Shown one piece after another: positions 35,829 to 44,110 of a DNA stretch of 64,000 nucleotides. Each line of letters begins with the position of its first letter. Position 1 is the first letter of the stretch. Where the stretch lies: NCBI GenBank assembly GCA_938017975.1, contig CALIKQ010000035.1:1-64000 (forward strand), read 5' to 3'. The notes below the pieces were generated by a model. It did no database searches, was not told the DNA's origin, and worked only from the letters and a program-made list of their open reading frames with translations. The position numbers and the translations under genes are program-made. Source of the DNA: an uncultured Pseudomonadales bacterium (GTDB taxonomy: Bacteria; Pseudomonadota; Gammaproteobacteria; Pseudomonadales; Azotimanducaceae).

Positions 35829-36272
35829 TTGAGGATTGTTATCGGTTATGTGTTGGCGGTTCTCGCCGCCTATTTGGTGGGTTGTGTTGTCGTATCCCAA
35901 GGCAATATTGCCTCCGTGGTTGCACTTGGCTTTGATGTAACGCTCAGTCAAAGAATAGACTCAGCCATCCACGATATTGCGAACATGACGCCGATTTATC
36001 TTCCGCTGATCGCGATTGCTTTTCTGATTGCGCTGCCAGTTTCTGCCTGGGTGATTTCTCGGTTCCCTCATCTTAAGCGCTTGGGCTATGTGTTGGGTGG
36101 CTGTGTTGCGTTAATAGCGATCCATGTCATCCTAAAGACGGTGCTTGGACTCTCTGGTGTTGCCACGACGCGCACGCTCGCTGGCCTTTTAGCCCAAGGG
36201 TTAGCCGGAGCGATTGGCGGTTATTGCTACTATCGGGCGATTACCTGGCAGCGTCAGCCGTCTGCGGACTAG
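35829..36272 (+). CDS. Small multi-pass membrane protein, unknown function
   Basis: A 147-residue protein with about four transmembrane helices: residues 3-22, 56-77, 85-107 and 118-137. The N-terminal Gly/Val helix contains one Cys, and a conserved-looking GLAGAIGGYCYYRAI segment ends the last helix. It begins with TTG, preceded by GGGGAG nine bases upstream; no ATG is near. I do not recognise the family. It is flanked by the sugar dehydrogenase (divergent) and the ClpP-like gene (convergent), so it is probably monocistronic. Confidence 0.7.
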   Translation: MRIVIGYVLAVLAAYLVGCVVVSQGNIASVVALGFDVTLSQRIDSAIHDIANMTPIYLPLIAIAFLIALPVSAWVISRFPHLKRLGYVLGGCVALIAIHVILKTVLGLSGVATTRTLAGLLAQGLAGAIGGYCYYRAITWQRQPSAD

Positions 36273-36375
36273 GCGAGAAAGCCAAGGGCCTGGGAGGCTG
36301 CTGTAATCCAAGCAGGCGGGGAGGGATGATCATGCACCAAAGGCATCCCTACCATGCCTTGCCGGAAAGGACTCG

Positions 36376-36954
36376 CTAGTCGAGGTCGGAGACCGAGCGC
36401 ACAACCTTTGTGACGATGCCGTAGTCGATGGCTTCATCCACGCTCATCCAATAATCGCGGTCAGTGTCTTTTTCAACCTGCTCTAAGGGTCTACCGGTTT
36501 CGTCAGAAATGATCTTGTTAATTCGCTCTTTTGTCTTGAGAATTTCTTCCATCTGAATTTTGATATCGGTCGCGTTACCCCTAGAGCCGCCCGAAGGCTG
36601 ATGTACCAGATATCGGGTGTTCGGTAATGAAAAACGATTCTCTTTTTTAGCCGCAAGATAGATATTGGTTGCAGCGCTGGCGACCCAACCTGTTCCGATG
36701 ACTCGTACGGTAGGCTTAACGAATTTAATCATGTCGTAGATGACGTCTCCCGACTCGACATGCCCACCCGGAGAGCTGATGTACAGTGTAATAGGCTCAT
36801 CGCCGTCTGCCGACAGAGCCAGCAGTTGTTGACTCACCGTCCGTGCCATTTTCTCATCGACCTGGCCAAAGACCGAAATCGAGCGAGATTTGAAAAGTTT
36901 CTCTTCGATGATGTTGCTCGAGCTGCTTTTAGGGTTCTCTTTTTCTTCTGCCAT
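36376..36954 (-). CDS. ClpP-family serine protease, atypical
   Basis: A 192-residue ClpP-fold protein. The catalytic triad is recognisable: Ser93 in WVASAATN, His118 in LVHQPSGG and Asp in EKDTDRD (163-168). The glycine-rich YISSPGGHVESG strand and the NATDIKIQMEEIL helix match ClpP closely. It departs from housekeeping ClpP at the serine motif (ASA in place of ASM) and has a charged 18-residue N-terminus in place of the propeptide. No clpX, clpA or tig gene is adjacent, unlike the usual tig-clpP-clpX order. It is therefore probably a second ClpP paralogue. Confidence 0.85.
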   Translation of the reverse strand: MAEEKENPKSSSSNIIEEKLFKSRSISVFGQVDEKMARTVSQQLLALSADGDEPITLYISSPGGHVESGDVIYDMIKFVKPTVRVIGTGWVASAATNIYLAAKKENRFSLPNTRYLVHQPSGGSRGNATDIKIQMEEILKTKERINKIISDETGRPLEQVEKDTDRDYWMSVDEAIDYGIVTKVVRSVSDLD

Positions 36955-37186
36955 AACTGATCTCTTTACCGGTAGTGCGGGTCAAATAAAACAGCAAGCA
37001 TACCAGCGAGCTGGTTGAGCCGCTATTGTTGTCGGTGTTATTTACGATTTTGGGGGGCATTTGGTGCACTGACTGAGCGCTTTCTAGCAATTAAACTGTG
37101 CTGTCAGCTAATTCATGGCTGTATTTTTCTGAGGGCGATTTGGCGTTCGAGACCACAGCTTAGCCACAACGCAGTTGAATTTGGAT

Positions 37187-37215
37187 AAAGGCTGCAGGCT
37201 GTCAAAGCCTTTTTT
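37187..37215 (+). terminator. Terminator- or attenuator-like hairpin upstream of an LLM gene
   Basis: AAAGGCT (37187-37193) pairs with AGCCTTT (37206-37212), followed by extra Ts. No plus-strand gene lies upstream, so it would end a leader transcript or an unrecognised small RNA. Confidence 0.4.
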
Positions 37216-37231
37216 GCGATGCCGTGTTTTA

Positions 37232-37253
37232 TGTTTAAACGACTTTTTAAACA
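37232..37253. promoter_or_regulatory. Palindromic operator candidate
   Basis: A perfect 8-bp inverted repeat, TGTTTAAA (37232-37239) and TTTAAACA (37246-37253), with a six-base spacer, ends 84 bases before the LLM oxidoreductase start. Size and symmetry suit a dimeric repressor such as a TetR- or GntR-type protein, but no regulator gene is adjacent. Confidence 0.4.
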
Positions 37254-37337
37254 AAGCGAGTGCTGGATAGGGATGACGGCGTCAAGTCACCTCGTGTTAG
37301 CATGCCGGGTATTCAAACAAGTGATGGAGCCATAACC

Positions 37338-38357
37338 ATGAAGCAGTTAAAGCTTGGAATGCAACTAGGGTATTGGGGCGCGGGCCCGGACCCGAGGATG
37401 GTGTCAGTCGCCCAGGAGGCTGAGCGATTGGGATTCGATGCAATTTTCACGGCTGAGGCTTGGGGTTCGGATGTATTTACGCCCCTGGCTTGGATCGGGG
37501 CGCACACTGACCGGATTCGCTTGGGCACTGCGGTGGCACAACTTTCGGCGCGCACGCCTACCGCAACTGCGATGGCAGCGCTCACCCTCGATCATTTGTC
37601 AAAAGGGAGAATGATTCTGGGGCTAGGGGTTTCAGGTCCACAGGTGGTTGAGGGTTGGTATGGCGGGCCGTTTAGTAAGCCGCTGTCTCGAACGCGCGAA
37701 TATGTCGATATTATAAGACAGGTCATGCGTCGGGAAGGCCCTGTTCAAAACGATGGACCGCATTATCCTCTGCCCTACACAGGTGAGGGTGCGTGGGGTC
37801 TCGGAAAACCCCTCAAACCCATCACTCATCCTTTGCGCGCGGATATGCCTATTTTTCTTGGCGCTGAGGGTCCGAAGAATGTCACGATGGCAGCAGAGAT
37901 TGCCGACGGTTGGTTGCCGCTGTACTACTCTCCCTATCGTCAAGAAGTCTATGCGGATCAAATCGCCAATCGTCCGGCGCACTTCGAGATTATGCAAGGG
38001 CTGGCGGTGAACATTTGCGATGATGTAGAGGAGGGTTTGATCCCGGTCAAATACAACCTCGCGCTCTATATCGGCGGAATGGGCGCGAAAAGCAGAAACT
38101 TTCACACCGAATTGATGGGGCGCATGGGCTTTGAGGCCGAGGCACGTAAGATTCAGGACTTGTTTTTAGCGGGTAAAAAGGACGAGGCTTTTATGGCCGT
38201 GCCCAGTAGCTTTGCGGATGAGATATCTTTAGTCGGACCTGTCGACCGAATCAAAGATAGGTTAGACGCTTGGAGGGAATCTCCCGTCACCTCTTTGCTC
38301 GTGAGCACCAAAAATGTCGATCAAATGCGTCAAGTCGCCGAGTTGGTGCTGAGCTGA
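37338..38357 (+). CDS. LLM-class flavin/F420-dependent oxidoreductase (paralogue 1)
   Basis: A 339-residue TIM-barrel enzyme of the luciferase-like monooxygenase superfamily, similar to F420-dependent LLM oxidoreductases. Typical segments are LGYWGAGPDP at the N-terminus, the FDAIFTAEAWGSD strand, the ILGLGVSGPQVVEG loop near residue 94, and a PIFLGAEGPKN strand. FMN or F420 cannot be told apart from sequence. The ATG at 37338 is supported by GGAG eight bases upstream; the in-frame upstream codon at 37260 lacks one. A second LLM gene at 45232-46275 shares the same signature loops. The next gene, a GNAT protein, begins directly after its stop. Confidence 0.9.
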   Translation: MKQLKLGMQLGYWGAGPDPRMVSVAQEAERLGFDAIFTAEAWGSDVFTPLAWIGAHTDRIRLGTAVAQLSARTPTATAMAALTLDHLSKGRMILGLGVSGPQVVEGWYGGPFSKPLSRTREYVDIIRQVMRREGPVQNDGPHYPLPYTGEGAWGLGKPLKPITHPLRADMPIFLGAEGPKNVTMAAEIADGWLPLYYSPYRQEVYADQIANRPAHFEIMQGLAVNICDDVEEGLIPVKYNLALYIGGMGAKSRNFHTELMGRMGFEAEARKIQDLFLAGKKDEAFMAVPSSFADEISLVGPVDRIKDRLDAWRESPVTSLLVSTKNVDQMRQVAELVLS

Positions 38358-38359
38358 TC

Positions 38360-38845
38360 TTGACGAATTGGCCGTACGGTATCAGGCGTGCCGAAGCAGA
38401 AGATGCTGGCCTGATCGGGGCTCGGTTTAGTGCGCTGATGGGCGCGTATGACACTGGGTTATCAGCCCTATGGGCTGACTGGTGTCAACGGGATGATCAC
38501 TACCTATACCTTCTTGAAAAAGAGCAGCCCGAGGGTTTGGTCGCGGTCCGCAGGGTTGAAGAAGCGTTGAGATCCGACACAGCACAGGCAGAAATCATCG
38601 CGTGGTATTTGGGTAAGAGCACTCGAGGATCTAAGCTGGGGCGGAAGCTTCTGGTGCATGGCCTAACGGTTGCCAAGCGACTCGAGTGCCAGGAGGTTGT
38701 TTTATGGTTACCGTCAAGTGCTGGCCGAGCTTATCGAATTGCGGTTGGGCTCGGATTCTCTTCGGCATACTGTCGTGAAACCAATACCGCTGAAGGTGCC
38801 GTGAAAGAGCGCGGTCTCTGTCTCGATCTCGAGGATTATTTCTAG
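38360..38845 (+). CDS. GNAT-family N-acetyltransferase-like protein
   Basis: A protein of about 161 residues with the GNAT fold. The acetyl-CoA-binding loop is ARGSKLGRKLL-like (STRGSKLGRKLL), followed by VLWLPSSAGRAYRIAVGLGF, the common C-terminal motif with an adenosine-contacting region. Substrate is unknown. The start is uncertain: no ATG is close, and a TTG at 38360 lies two bases past the LLM stop. An ATG at 38270 would place 88 bases inside the LLM gene. Translational coupling to the LLM gene is likely. Confidence 0.72.
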   Translation: MTNWPYGIRRAEAEDAGLIGARFSALMGAYDTGLSALWADWCQRDDHYLYLLEKEQPEGLVAVRRVEEALRSDTAQAEIIAWYLGKSTRGSKLGRKLLVHGLTVAKRLECQEVVLWLPSSAGRAYRIAVGLGFSSAYCRETNTAEGAVKERGLCLDLEDYF

Positions 38846-38886
38846 CATCAGCCGTATTGATTTAACCCGCCGTGAGCATGTGTTTT

Positions 38887-39618
38887 TTACTGTGATTCAA
38901 TAAGCGACCGACCGCTGTAAATGCTGACCCGATTGTATTCCGGATACTCTTCAAGATCGGGCCAGGTCGTAGCCGTTTTCTGATCGATGAGATGGTATAA
39001 CGGATGGTCAAAATTCTTAATCCTTGAGTCGGCAACTAACACTGCATTGGCTACGCGCGGGAGCGCCTCTAAAATTGGGAAATTTTCGCGGTCGTACAGC
39101 ACATCGGCTGCGATCACGAGATCCTGATGGGTTGGCGCTTCTTCAAGGTCATCGATGAGTGCGATCTCCACCTCGTTCAGAGCTGCATTGGTTTGGCAGG
39201 CGAGCAAGGCGTTGGGGTCGTTATCACAGCAGGTCACCCTGGCGGCACCGGCGAGCATCGCTGCAATCCCAACCACTCCCGAGCCCGCGCCGAAATCAAG
39301 CACGACTTTATCTTTCACGATTTCAGGGTTTTTGAGGATATGCGCTGCTAATACCTGGCCGCTCGCCCAACAAAATGCCCAATAGGCGGGTTGCGCCATG
39401 ACCTTTTGACGGACATGTTCAGGCAATGCTGCCTCAGGCAGGGTATCTTCAAGCAGTGCAAGTCGGAGACTCGGGCAGAGCGGCGGACTCGTGATTACGA
39501 GATCATAGCTCGGCAGAGTGGTATTGAGCTTGACTAAAAGTTTTTCCAGCAACTGAGCCGCCTCTGAATCAAGCGGTTGATTGACAGTCTTTTGCGTATT
39601 CATAGCAAAGGGTTGCAT
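38887..39618 (-). CDS. Class I SAM-dependent protein methyltransferase (EtfB-lysine methyltransferase-like)
   Basis: A 243-residue methyltransferase. SAM motif I is LDFGAGSGVVGIAAMLAGA, and CDNDPNALLACQTNA follows as motif II. The post-motif DLVIAADVLYDRENF contains the D-x-x-Y/F-like active-site pattern of the seven-beta-strand METTL20/ETFB lysine methyltransferase group. ETFbeta is the partner of acyl-CoA dehydrogenases, and an ACAD gene is divergent from it here, so a role in modifying electron-transfer flavoprotein fits but is inferred. Two possible starts exist (ATG at 39618 or 39603). GAG-rich sequence before the first makes it slightly better. Confidence 0.82.
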   Translation of the reverse strand: MQPFAMNTQKTVNQPLDSEAAQLLEKLLVKLNTTLPSYDLVITSPPLCPSLRLALLEDTLPEAALPEHVRQKVMAQPAYWAFCWASGQVLAAHILKNPEIVKDKVVLDFGAGSGVVGIAAMLAGAARVTCCDNDPNALLACQTNAALNEVEIALIDDLEEAPTHQDLVIAADVLYDRENFPILEALPRVANAVLVADSRIKNFDHPLYHLIDQKTATTWPDLEEYPEYNRVSIYSGRSLIESQ

Positions 39619-39791
39619 CTCTCTTGGGGCTTGTGTTCTCTTTACACGGGTGAAGTTCAGTGTCTGTTTCGCGCCGCGATTTTAGACGCTTCGCAAGGCT
39701 CGGAGGTTGTGGGTCGTTTCCGAAGAGGAACCCAGTGGGCGCATATTGCTGCTGGTCTCAATACTTTCATGTTTAAAGAGGAGTTCATAGT

Positions 39792-41021
39792 ATGCCGATA
39801 GATTTTACGTTCAGCCAGGAAGTAGAAGATGCGCGATTACTGATGCGGAATTTTCTTCATGAAACGGTGAAGCCGCAGTTCGCCGCGATGCGTGAAAACA
39901 AGGATGCGACTCGAGAAGATTGGTCAAAGCTTGTTAAGTCGTTGCGCCACACGGCAAAGGCAGAAGGGTTCTGGTTGCCGCACATGCCGCAGGAGGTGGG
40001 CGGCATGGGGCTGGGCGTGACAGCGCTTGCCGCAGTCTCCGCAGAAGCAGCGAAGGTTCCAATGGGGCCTTATATCATCAACGCACAGGCACCTGACGAA
40101 GGCAACATGCATACGCTCTACCATTTCGCCACCGAGTATCAGCGCGAACATTTTTTGAAGCCTCTGCTAGAGGGTACCGCGCGTTCCTGCTTCTCAATGA
40201 CTGAGCCTGAGGTTGCTGGTTCTGATCCTACGTTGATACAGACCTCTGCAATCGAAGACGGCGATGATTGGGTGATCAATGGCCATAAATGGTTTACGTC
40301 AGGCGCTGAGGGCGCTGACTTTGCCATTGTGATTGCTCGAACGGATCCAGACGCAGAGATTCCTCAAGCACGGAATTCAGCCTTTATCGTGCCGACTGCT
40401 TCGGAAGGCTTTGAAATTGTCCGAGATGTTGAAACGATGGGCGGGCGACATAACCACCCCGAAATTAAATATAACAATGTTCGTGTCCCCAAAACGCATT
40501 TGTTAGGTGAGCGAGGCGGTGGTCATAAATTAGGTCAGGTGCGACTTGGGCCCGCGCGGCTCGCCCATTGCATGCGCTGGCTAGGTCAGATCGAAATGGC
40601 TCTAGAGATGTTGATTGATCGGGCTCAAAAGCGATTTGCGCATGGCAGCTACTTGTCTGAAAAGCAGAGTATTCAATGGATGATGTCTGATTCGGCCATG
40701 GAACTCTATGCATCGAAACTGATGGTTTTGCATGCGGCCTATAAAATTGAGCAGGGTCTGGAATTTAAGCAAGAGGTCTCAATGGCCAAACACCATGTTG
40801 CCAATACGCTGTGGCGAGTGATTGATCGTGCGATGCAAGTCCATGGTGCACTTGGATACTCCACCGACACCCCTTTGGCAGGCATGATGCAACAAGCCCG
40901 ATGGGCAAGACTTGCCGATGGCGCCGATGAGGTTCACCAAATGCGGATTGCGGAGCTGCTTATGCGTGCTTACAACGAGGATGGCAGCATTAACCAGGCG
41001 GTTGGAGGACTCCCTTTGTGA
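39792..41021 (+). CDS. Acyl-CoA dehydrogenase, ACAD10/11-like
   Basis: A 409-residue FAD-dependent acyl-CoA dehydrogenase that forms enoyl-CoA and passes electrons to electron-transfer flavoprotein. Motifs are CFSMTEPEVAGSDPTL, the GHKWFTSGAEGADFAIV strand, the VHGALGYSTDTPL segment and the C-terminal LADGADEVHQMRIAELL. In this last motif the usual catalytic Glu is Asp, as in the LADGPDEVH form typical of the ACAD10/ACAD11 branch. The GAGGAG site is nine bases before the ATG. It overlaps the M28 peptidase start as GTGA, so an operon of dehydrogenase, M28 peptidase and nitroreductase is likely. Confidence 0.91.
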   Translation: MPIDFTFSQEVEDARLLMRNFLHETVKPQFAAMRENKDATREDWSKLVKSLRHTAKAEGFWLPHMPQEVGGMGLGVTALAAVSAEAAKVPMGPYIINAQAPDEGNMHTLYHFATEYQREHFLKPLLEGTARSCFSMTEPEVAGSDPTLIQTSAIEDGDDWVINGHKWFTSGAEGADFAIVIARTDPDAEIPQARNSAFIVPTASEGFEIVRDVETMGGRHNHPEIKYNNVRVPKTHLLGERGGGHKLGQVRLGPARLAHCMRWLGQIEMALEMLIDRAQKRFAHGSYLSEKQSIQWMMSDSAMELYASKLMVLHAAYKIEQGLEFKQEVSMAKHHVANTLWRVIDRAMQVHGALGYSTDTPLAGMMQQARWARLADGADEVHQMRIAELLMRAYNEDGSINQAVGGLPL

Positions 41022-42373
41022 GGCGTGCCTCGGTTCTTTTTTGGCTTCTTTTGGGGCTCAGTCTGCGCTCTGGATTAGCGCTTGCTGCGGAAACAAGCCT
41101 TGATATCTTCGCTCTTAAAAACGCCGTTTCGGCAGCGCGAATCGAGCAAGATGTAACGCGTCTCACTGACTTTGGAACGCGCCATACATTATCCGATACG
41201 CGATCAGAAAGCCGAGGTATCGGCGCGGCGCGGCGCTGGATAGCCAGTGAGTTTGAGGCGATCTCAGCGACGTGTGGGGGTTGTCTCGAGGTCAAAGTCA
41301 GCGGGGCGGTGATCGCCAACGAGCCTCGCATTCCGGAGCCGACCGAAGTCATAAATGTGATCGCGATCCTCCGCGGGGTAAGTGATCCTGAACGCTACGT
41401 GATGATGTCTGGGGATATCGATTCGAGGGTCAGTGATCCCCTCGATGCGATCTCTGATTCTCCTGGGGCCAACGATAATGCATCTGGAATGGCAGGTGTA
41501 TTAGAGGCAGCGCGTGTGCTCAGCACCCAGCGATTTGCTGCGAGCGTGGTATTTGCTGGTTTGTCCGGCGAAGAGCAGGGGCTGTTTGGTGGAAAAATAC
41601 TTGCGGACGAAGCCAAAGCTGCCGGCTGGTATCTTGAGGCAGTGCTTAATAACGACATGATAGGCAACATTCAGGGCATTGACGGCATCATCGATAATCA
41701 AACTGTTCGCGTCTTCTCCGAGGCAACCCGTGTGCTTGAAAGTGATGCTGAGCGGAGGTTGCGGCGATTTACAGGCGGGGAAGTTGATAGTCCGTCGCGC
41801 AATTTGGCGCGGTATATCGACAACTTGGCCCACCAGTATTTTGATGATCTCGATGTCATGATGATCTACCGATTGGATCGGTTCGGCCGTGGTGGACATC
41901 ATCGACCCTTTAACGATGTGGGGTTCCCCGCTGTGCGCATTATGGAGACCCATGAGCATTACGATCGTCAGCATCAAGACCTCAGGACGGAAGATGGTGT
42001 GACTTACGGTGATGTGCTGAGCGGCGTGAATTTTGATTATGCGCGAAAAGTCACGGCGCTGAACGTGGTTACGCTCGCTTCTCTTGCTGCCGCACCGGCG
42101 CCGCCGGACGGGGTGGCTATCAAAGGACAAGTCTCACCGGATACAACGCTCAGTTGGCAGCGCATGGCGGGAGCGGCTGGCTATCGAGTGCACTGGCGGC
42201 TCACGACTGAGGCGAGGTGGACGCACTCGCGTTGGGTGGGGGATGTTGATGTTGCAACCCTTGAGAACATCGTGATTGACAATTACTTGTTCGGCGTTTC
42301 AAGTGTTGGTGAGAACGGTTTTTCCTCACCGGTTGTTTTCCCTGGACCGATTGGGAGGTTTAAAAACGAATGA
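41018..42373 (+). CDS. Exported M28-family metallopeptidase with altered HxD motif
   Basis: A 451-residue protein with a signal peptide (SVLFWLLLGLSLRSGLALAA). The M28 aminopeptidase domain shows SGDIDSR (residues 131-137), GANDNASG (Asp153) and GEEQGLF (Glu185, Glu186), followed by LNNDMIGN and a C-terminal METHEHYDRQ. The canonical His-x-Asp metal motif reads Asp-Ile-Asp (D133-D135). This may change metal content or abolish peptidase activity. The C-terminal ~90 residues form a fibronectin-III-like beta domain. The GTG start, behind GGAGG, overlaps the ACAD stop. The nitroreductase start overlaps its own stop. Confidence 0.87.
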   Translation: MRRASVLFWLLLGLSLRSGLALAAETSLDIFALKNAVSAARIEQDVTRLTDFGTRHTLSDTRSESRGIGAARRWIASEFEAISATCGGCLEVKVSGAVIANEPRIPEPTEVINVIAILRGVSDPERYVMMSGDIDSRVSDPLDAISDSPGANDNASGMAGVLEAARVLSTQRFAASVVFAGLSGEEQGLFGGKILADEAKAAGWYLEAVLNNDMIGNIQGIDGIIDNQTVRVFSEATRVLESDAERRLRRFTGGEVDSPSRNLARYIDNLAHQYFDDLDVMMIYRLDRFGRGGHHRPFNDVGFPAVRIMETHEHYDRQHQDLRTEDGVTYGDVLSGVNFDYARKVTALNVVTLASLAAAPAPPDGVAIKGQVSPDTTLSWQRMAGAAGYRVHWRLTTEARWTHSRWVGDVDVATLENIVIDNYLFGVSSVGENGFSSPVVFPGPIGRFKNE

Positions 42374-43008
42374 ATATTGAATCAGCCGGCGAGTCTTTGC
42401 CACTGCTGGAGGGGCTCAGAACAGCGCGCGCGATGCGACGACTAAAGCCCGATCCAGTGCCGATCGAACTCATCCGAAAAGTCTGCGAAGCCGGGACCTT
42501 CGCACCGTCGGGAGGCAATCGCCAGCCCTGGCAATTTATTGCCGTGACGGCACCAGAACGCAGAGCTTATATCGCCTCGCTGTATCGAGCACGATTTCGA
42601 GAATATATCCGTCCAGCGGTGGAGGCAGCTCTGGATCCGACGTATCCCGATGCTAAGCGGCGCAATATGAAGGCGGCCATCTATCTTGCTGAGCACCTAC
42701 ATGAAGCGCCGGTTCATTTGTTTGTTGCAGGTTGGACAAGGCGAGGTGCGCCCCAGAGCCAAGCACTGTTTCCAGCGATTCAGAACATTTTATTGGCCTG
42801 TCGGGCTGTTGGGCTTGGTGCCTCACTGACCACAGCACACCGCGCAGATGGTGAAGAAATCGATCGATATTTAGGGCTCGATCCGGTGAAGACGCCCAGC
42901 ATCGCTTTGATCCCTATTGGCTGGCCGAAGGGTCGTTTTGGCCGGCCGACACGGCGGAGCATTGACACTTGTTTCTTTGTTGATGCGGTGCCTGAACAAG
43001 TAGGCTAA
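42370..43008 (+). CDS. Nitroreductase-family flavoprotein
   Basis: A 212-residue FMN-dependent NAD(P)H oxidoreductase. The N-terminal RTARAMRRLKPDPVP segment and SGGNRQPWQF (phosphate- and FMN-contacting) are characteristic. ILLACRAVGLGASLTT lies at the dimer interface and the C-terminal IPIGWPKGRFGRPTRR contacts the flavin. Substrates range from quinones and nitroaromatics to deiodination and flavin fragmentation; none is predictable. The ATG overlaps the M28 stop as ATGA. It closes the three-gene run begun by the ACAD gene. Confidence 0.88.
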   Translation: MNIESAGESLPLLEGLRTARAMRRLKPDPVPIELIRKVCEAGTFAPSGGNRQPWQFIAVTAPERRAYIASLYRARFREYIRPAVEAALDPTYPDAKRRNMKAAIYLAEHLHEAPVHLFVAGWTRRGAPQSQALFPAIQNILLACRAVGLGASLTTAHRADGEEIDRYLGLDPVKTPSIALIPIGWPKGRFGRPTRRSIDTCFFVDAVPEQVG

Positions 43009-43029
43009 ACGTGCTTGAAGCGCAATGCC

Positions 43030-44052
43030 CTAGCGCGTCGTATAACGATAGACCTGTCCATCCAGCGCCCGGCTTACTTGGCCTCGATTCATGAGACAGT
43101 GAATATGAGCAATGGCCTCGCCGAGGGCCATGAACAATGTGTGGTTTTCGAGCTTCCGCTCAAAAAGCGCAGGCAGTAGATCAATCGCAACTGTTGGCTG
43201 GCTACAGCCTTCAAGCACAATGTCCATCCGGTGTTCGTGGTGTGCTGTGAGCTCATCAAGGCGTTCTCCGACGCCATAAAAAGGCTCATTGTGTGCTGGC
43301 AGTATCAGGGTTTCTTCAGGAATCAGTGCTCTGAATTTTTCATGAGAGGCCAGCCATTCAGTCATGGGGTCTGCTTCTGGTTCAGTAGGGTGAACGGACA
43401 CATTTGACGTGATGATGGGCAGGATTTGGTCACCGGATAACAACAAACGCTGTGCCCGACTGTAGAGGCAAACGTGTTCCGGAGAGTGGCCGCTGCCCAC
43501 AATGATGTCCCAGGTAGTCTTACCAATGGTGATTTGATCGCCGTCTTTAAGTCGTTTGTAACTGCGCGGCATTGGCAGATCGTCTGGCTCTGGGGCGAAG
43601 TTACTACGTGCCTCGCTCATGGCATCCATCAATGCCTGAGAAATTCCGCCGCGAAGAAAGAAATCCGACATGTGCCAAGAGCCTTTCTCCTGCATCGAGT
43701 AGTTCATCATTCGCGCCTGATAATATTCGCCATAGCTCATGAGTAAAGGCGCCCGAAAGTGCTCGGAGATGAATCCTGCTTGTCCGGTATGATCAGGGTG
43801 CATGTGCGTACAGATGATTTGATCGATGGGCTTGCCGTCAAGGCAGTGATCAAAAATGGTTTGCCATAGGGCGGAGGTTTCCGCTCCGCGAATTCCCGTG
43901 TCTACAACAGTCCAACCCGTTTGGCCCTCGAGGAGGTATAGATTGATGTGATCAAGGGACATCGGCAGAGGCATGCGTAGCCAAAAAACACCCTCGGCTA
44001 CTTCGATGGTCTCTCCAGGAGCTGGGACACGTTGGATTGGATATTCAAGCAT
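43030..44052 (-). CDS. Metallo-beta-lactamase-fold hydrolase (glyoxalase II-like)
   Basis: A 340-residue metal hydrolase. The binuclear zinc motif is CTHMHPDHTG (His83, His85, Asp87, His88); GSGHSPEHV carries the third histidine and LSGDQILP the bridging Asp. The LILPAHN segment has the last histidine. The C-terminal winged-helix region, which contains a HHEHRMD motif, resembles the LACTB2/glyoxalase-II-like subgroup. It may hydrolyse thioesters or lactones, but no substrate is indicated. A second MBL gene lies upstream on the same strand, 58 bases away, so the two may be co-transcribed. Confidence 0.87.
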   Translation of the reverse strand: MLEYPIQRVPAPGETIEVAEGVFWLRMPLPMSLDHINLYLLEGQTGWTVVDTGIRGAETSALWQTIFDHCLDGKPIDQIICTHMHPDHTGQAGFISEHFRAPLLMSYGEYYQARMMNYSMQEKGSWHMSDFFLRGGISQALMDAMSEARSNFAPEPDDLPMPRSYKRLKDGDQITIGKTTWDIIVGSGHSPEHVCLYSRAQRLLLSGDQILPIITSNVSVHPTEPEADPMTEWLASHEKFRALIPEETLILPAHNEPFYGVGERLDELTAHHEHRMDIVLEGCSQPTVAIDLLPALFERKLENHTLFMALGEAIAHIHCLMNRGQVSRALDGQVYRYTTR

Positions 44053-44110
44053 GAGGGTTCATCGTTTCGAAGCAGCCACGATGATACATGAAAGTGGACT
44101 CGCGTGCTGT

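Larger units (their letters stand above)
36955..37337. other. 383-base divergent intergenic region with hairpins, no gene
   Basis: No protein gene with a proper start is found. The region separates the minus-strand ClpP-like gene from the plus-strand LLM oxidoreductase. It holds a terminator-like hairpin at 37187-37215 and an inverted repeat at 37232-37253. The stretch before these could carry a small RNA or the leader of the LLM gene. Confidence 0.6.

Noticed and set aside
41501-42130. 209-codon minus-strand frame inside the M28 gene
   Set aside because: Opposite a clear peptidase with motifs intact; no start signal or family match.
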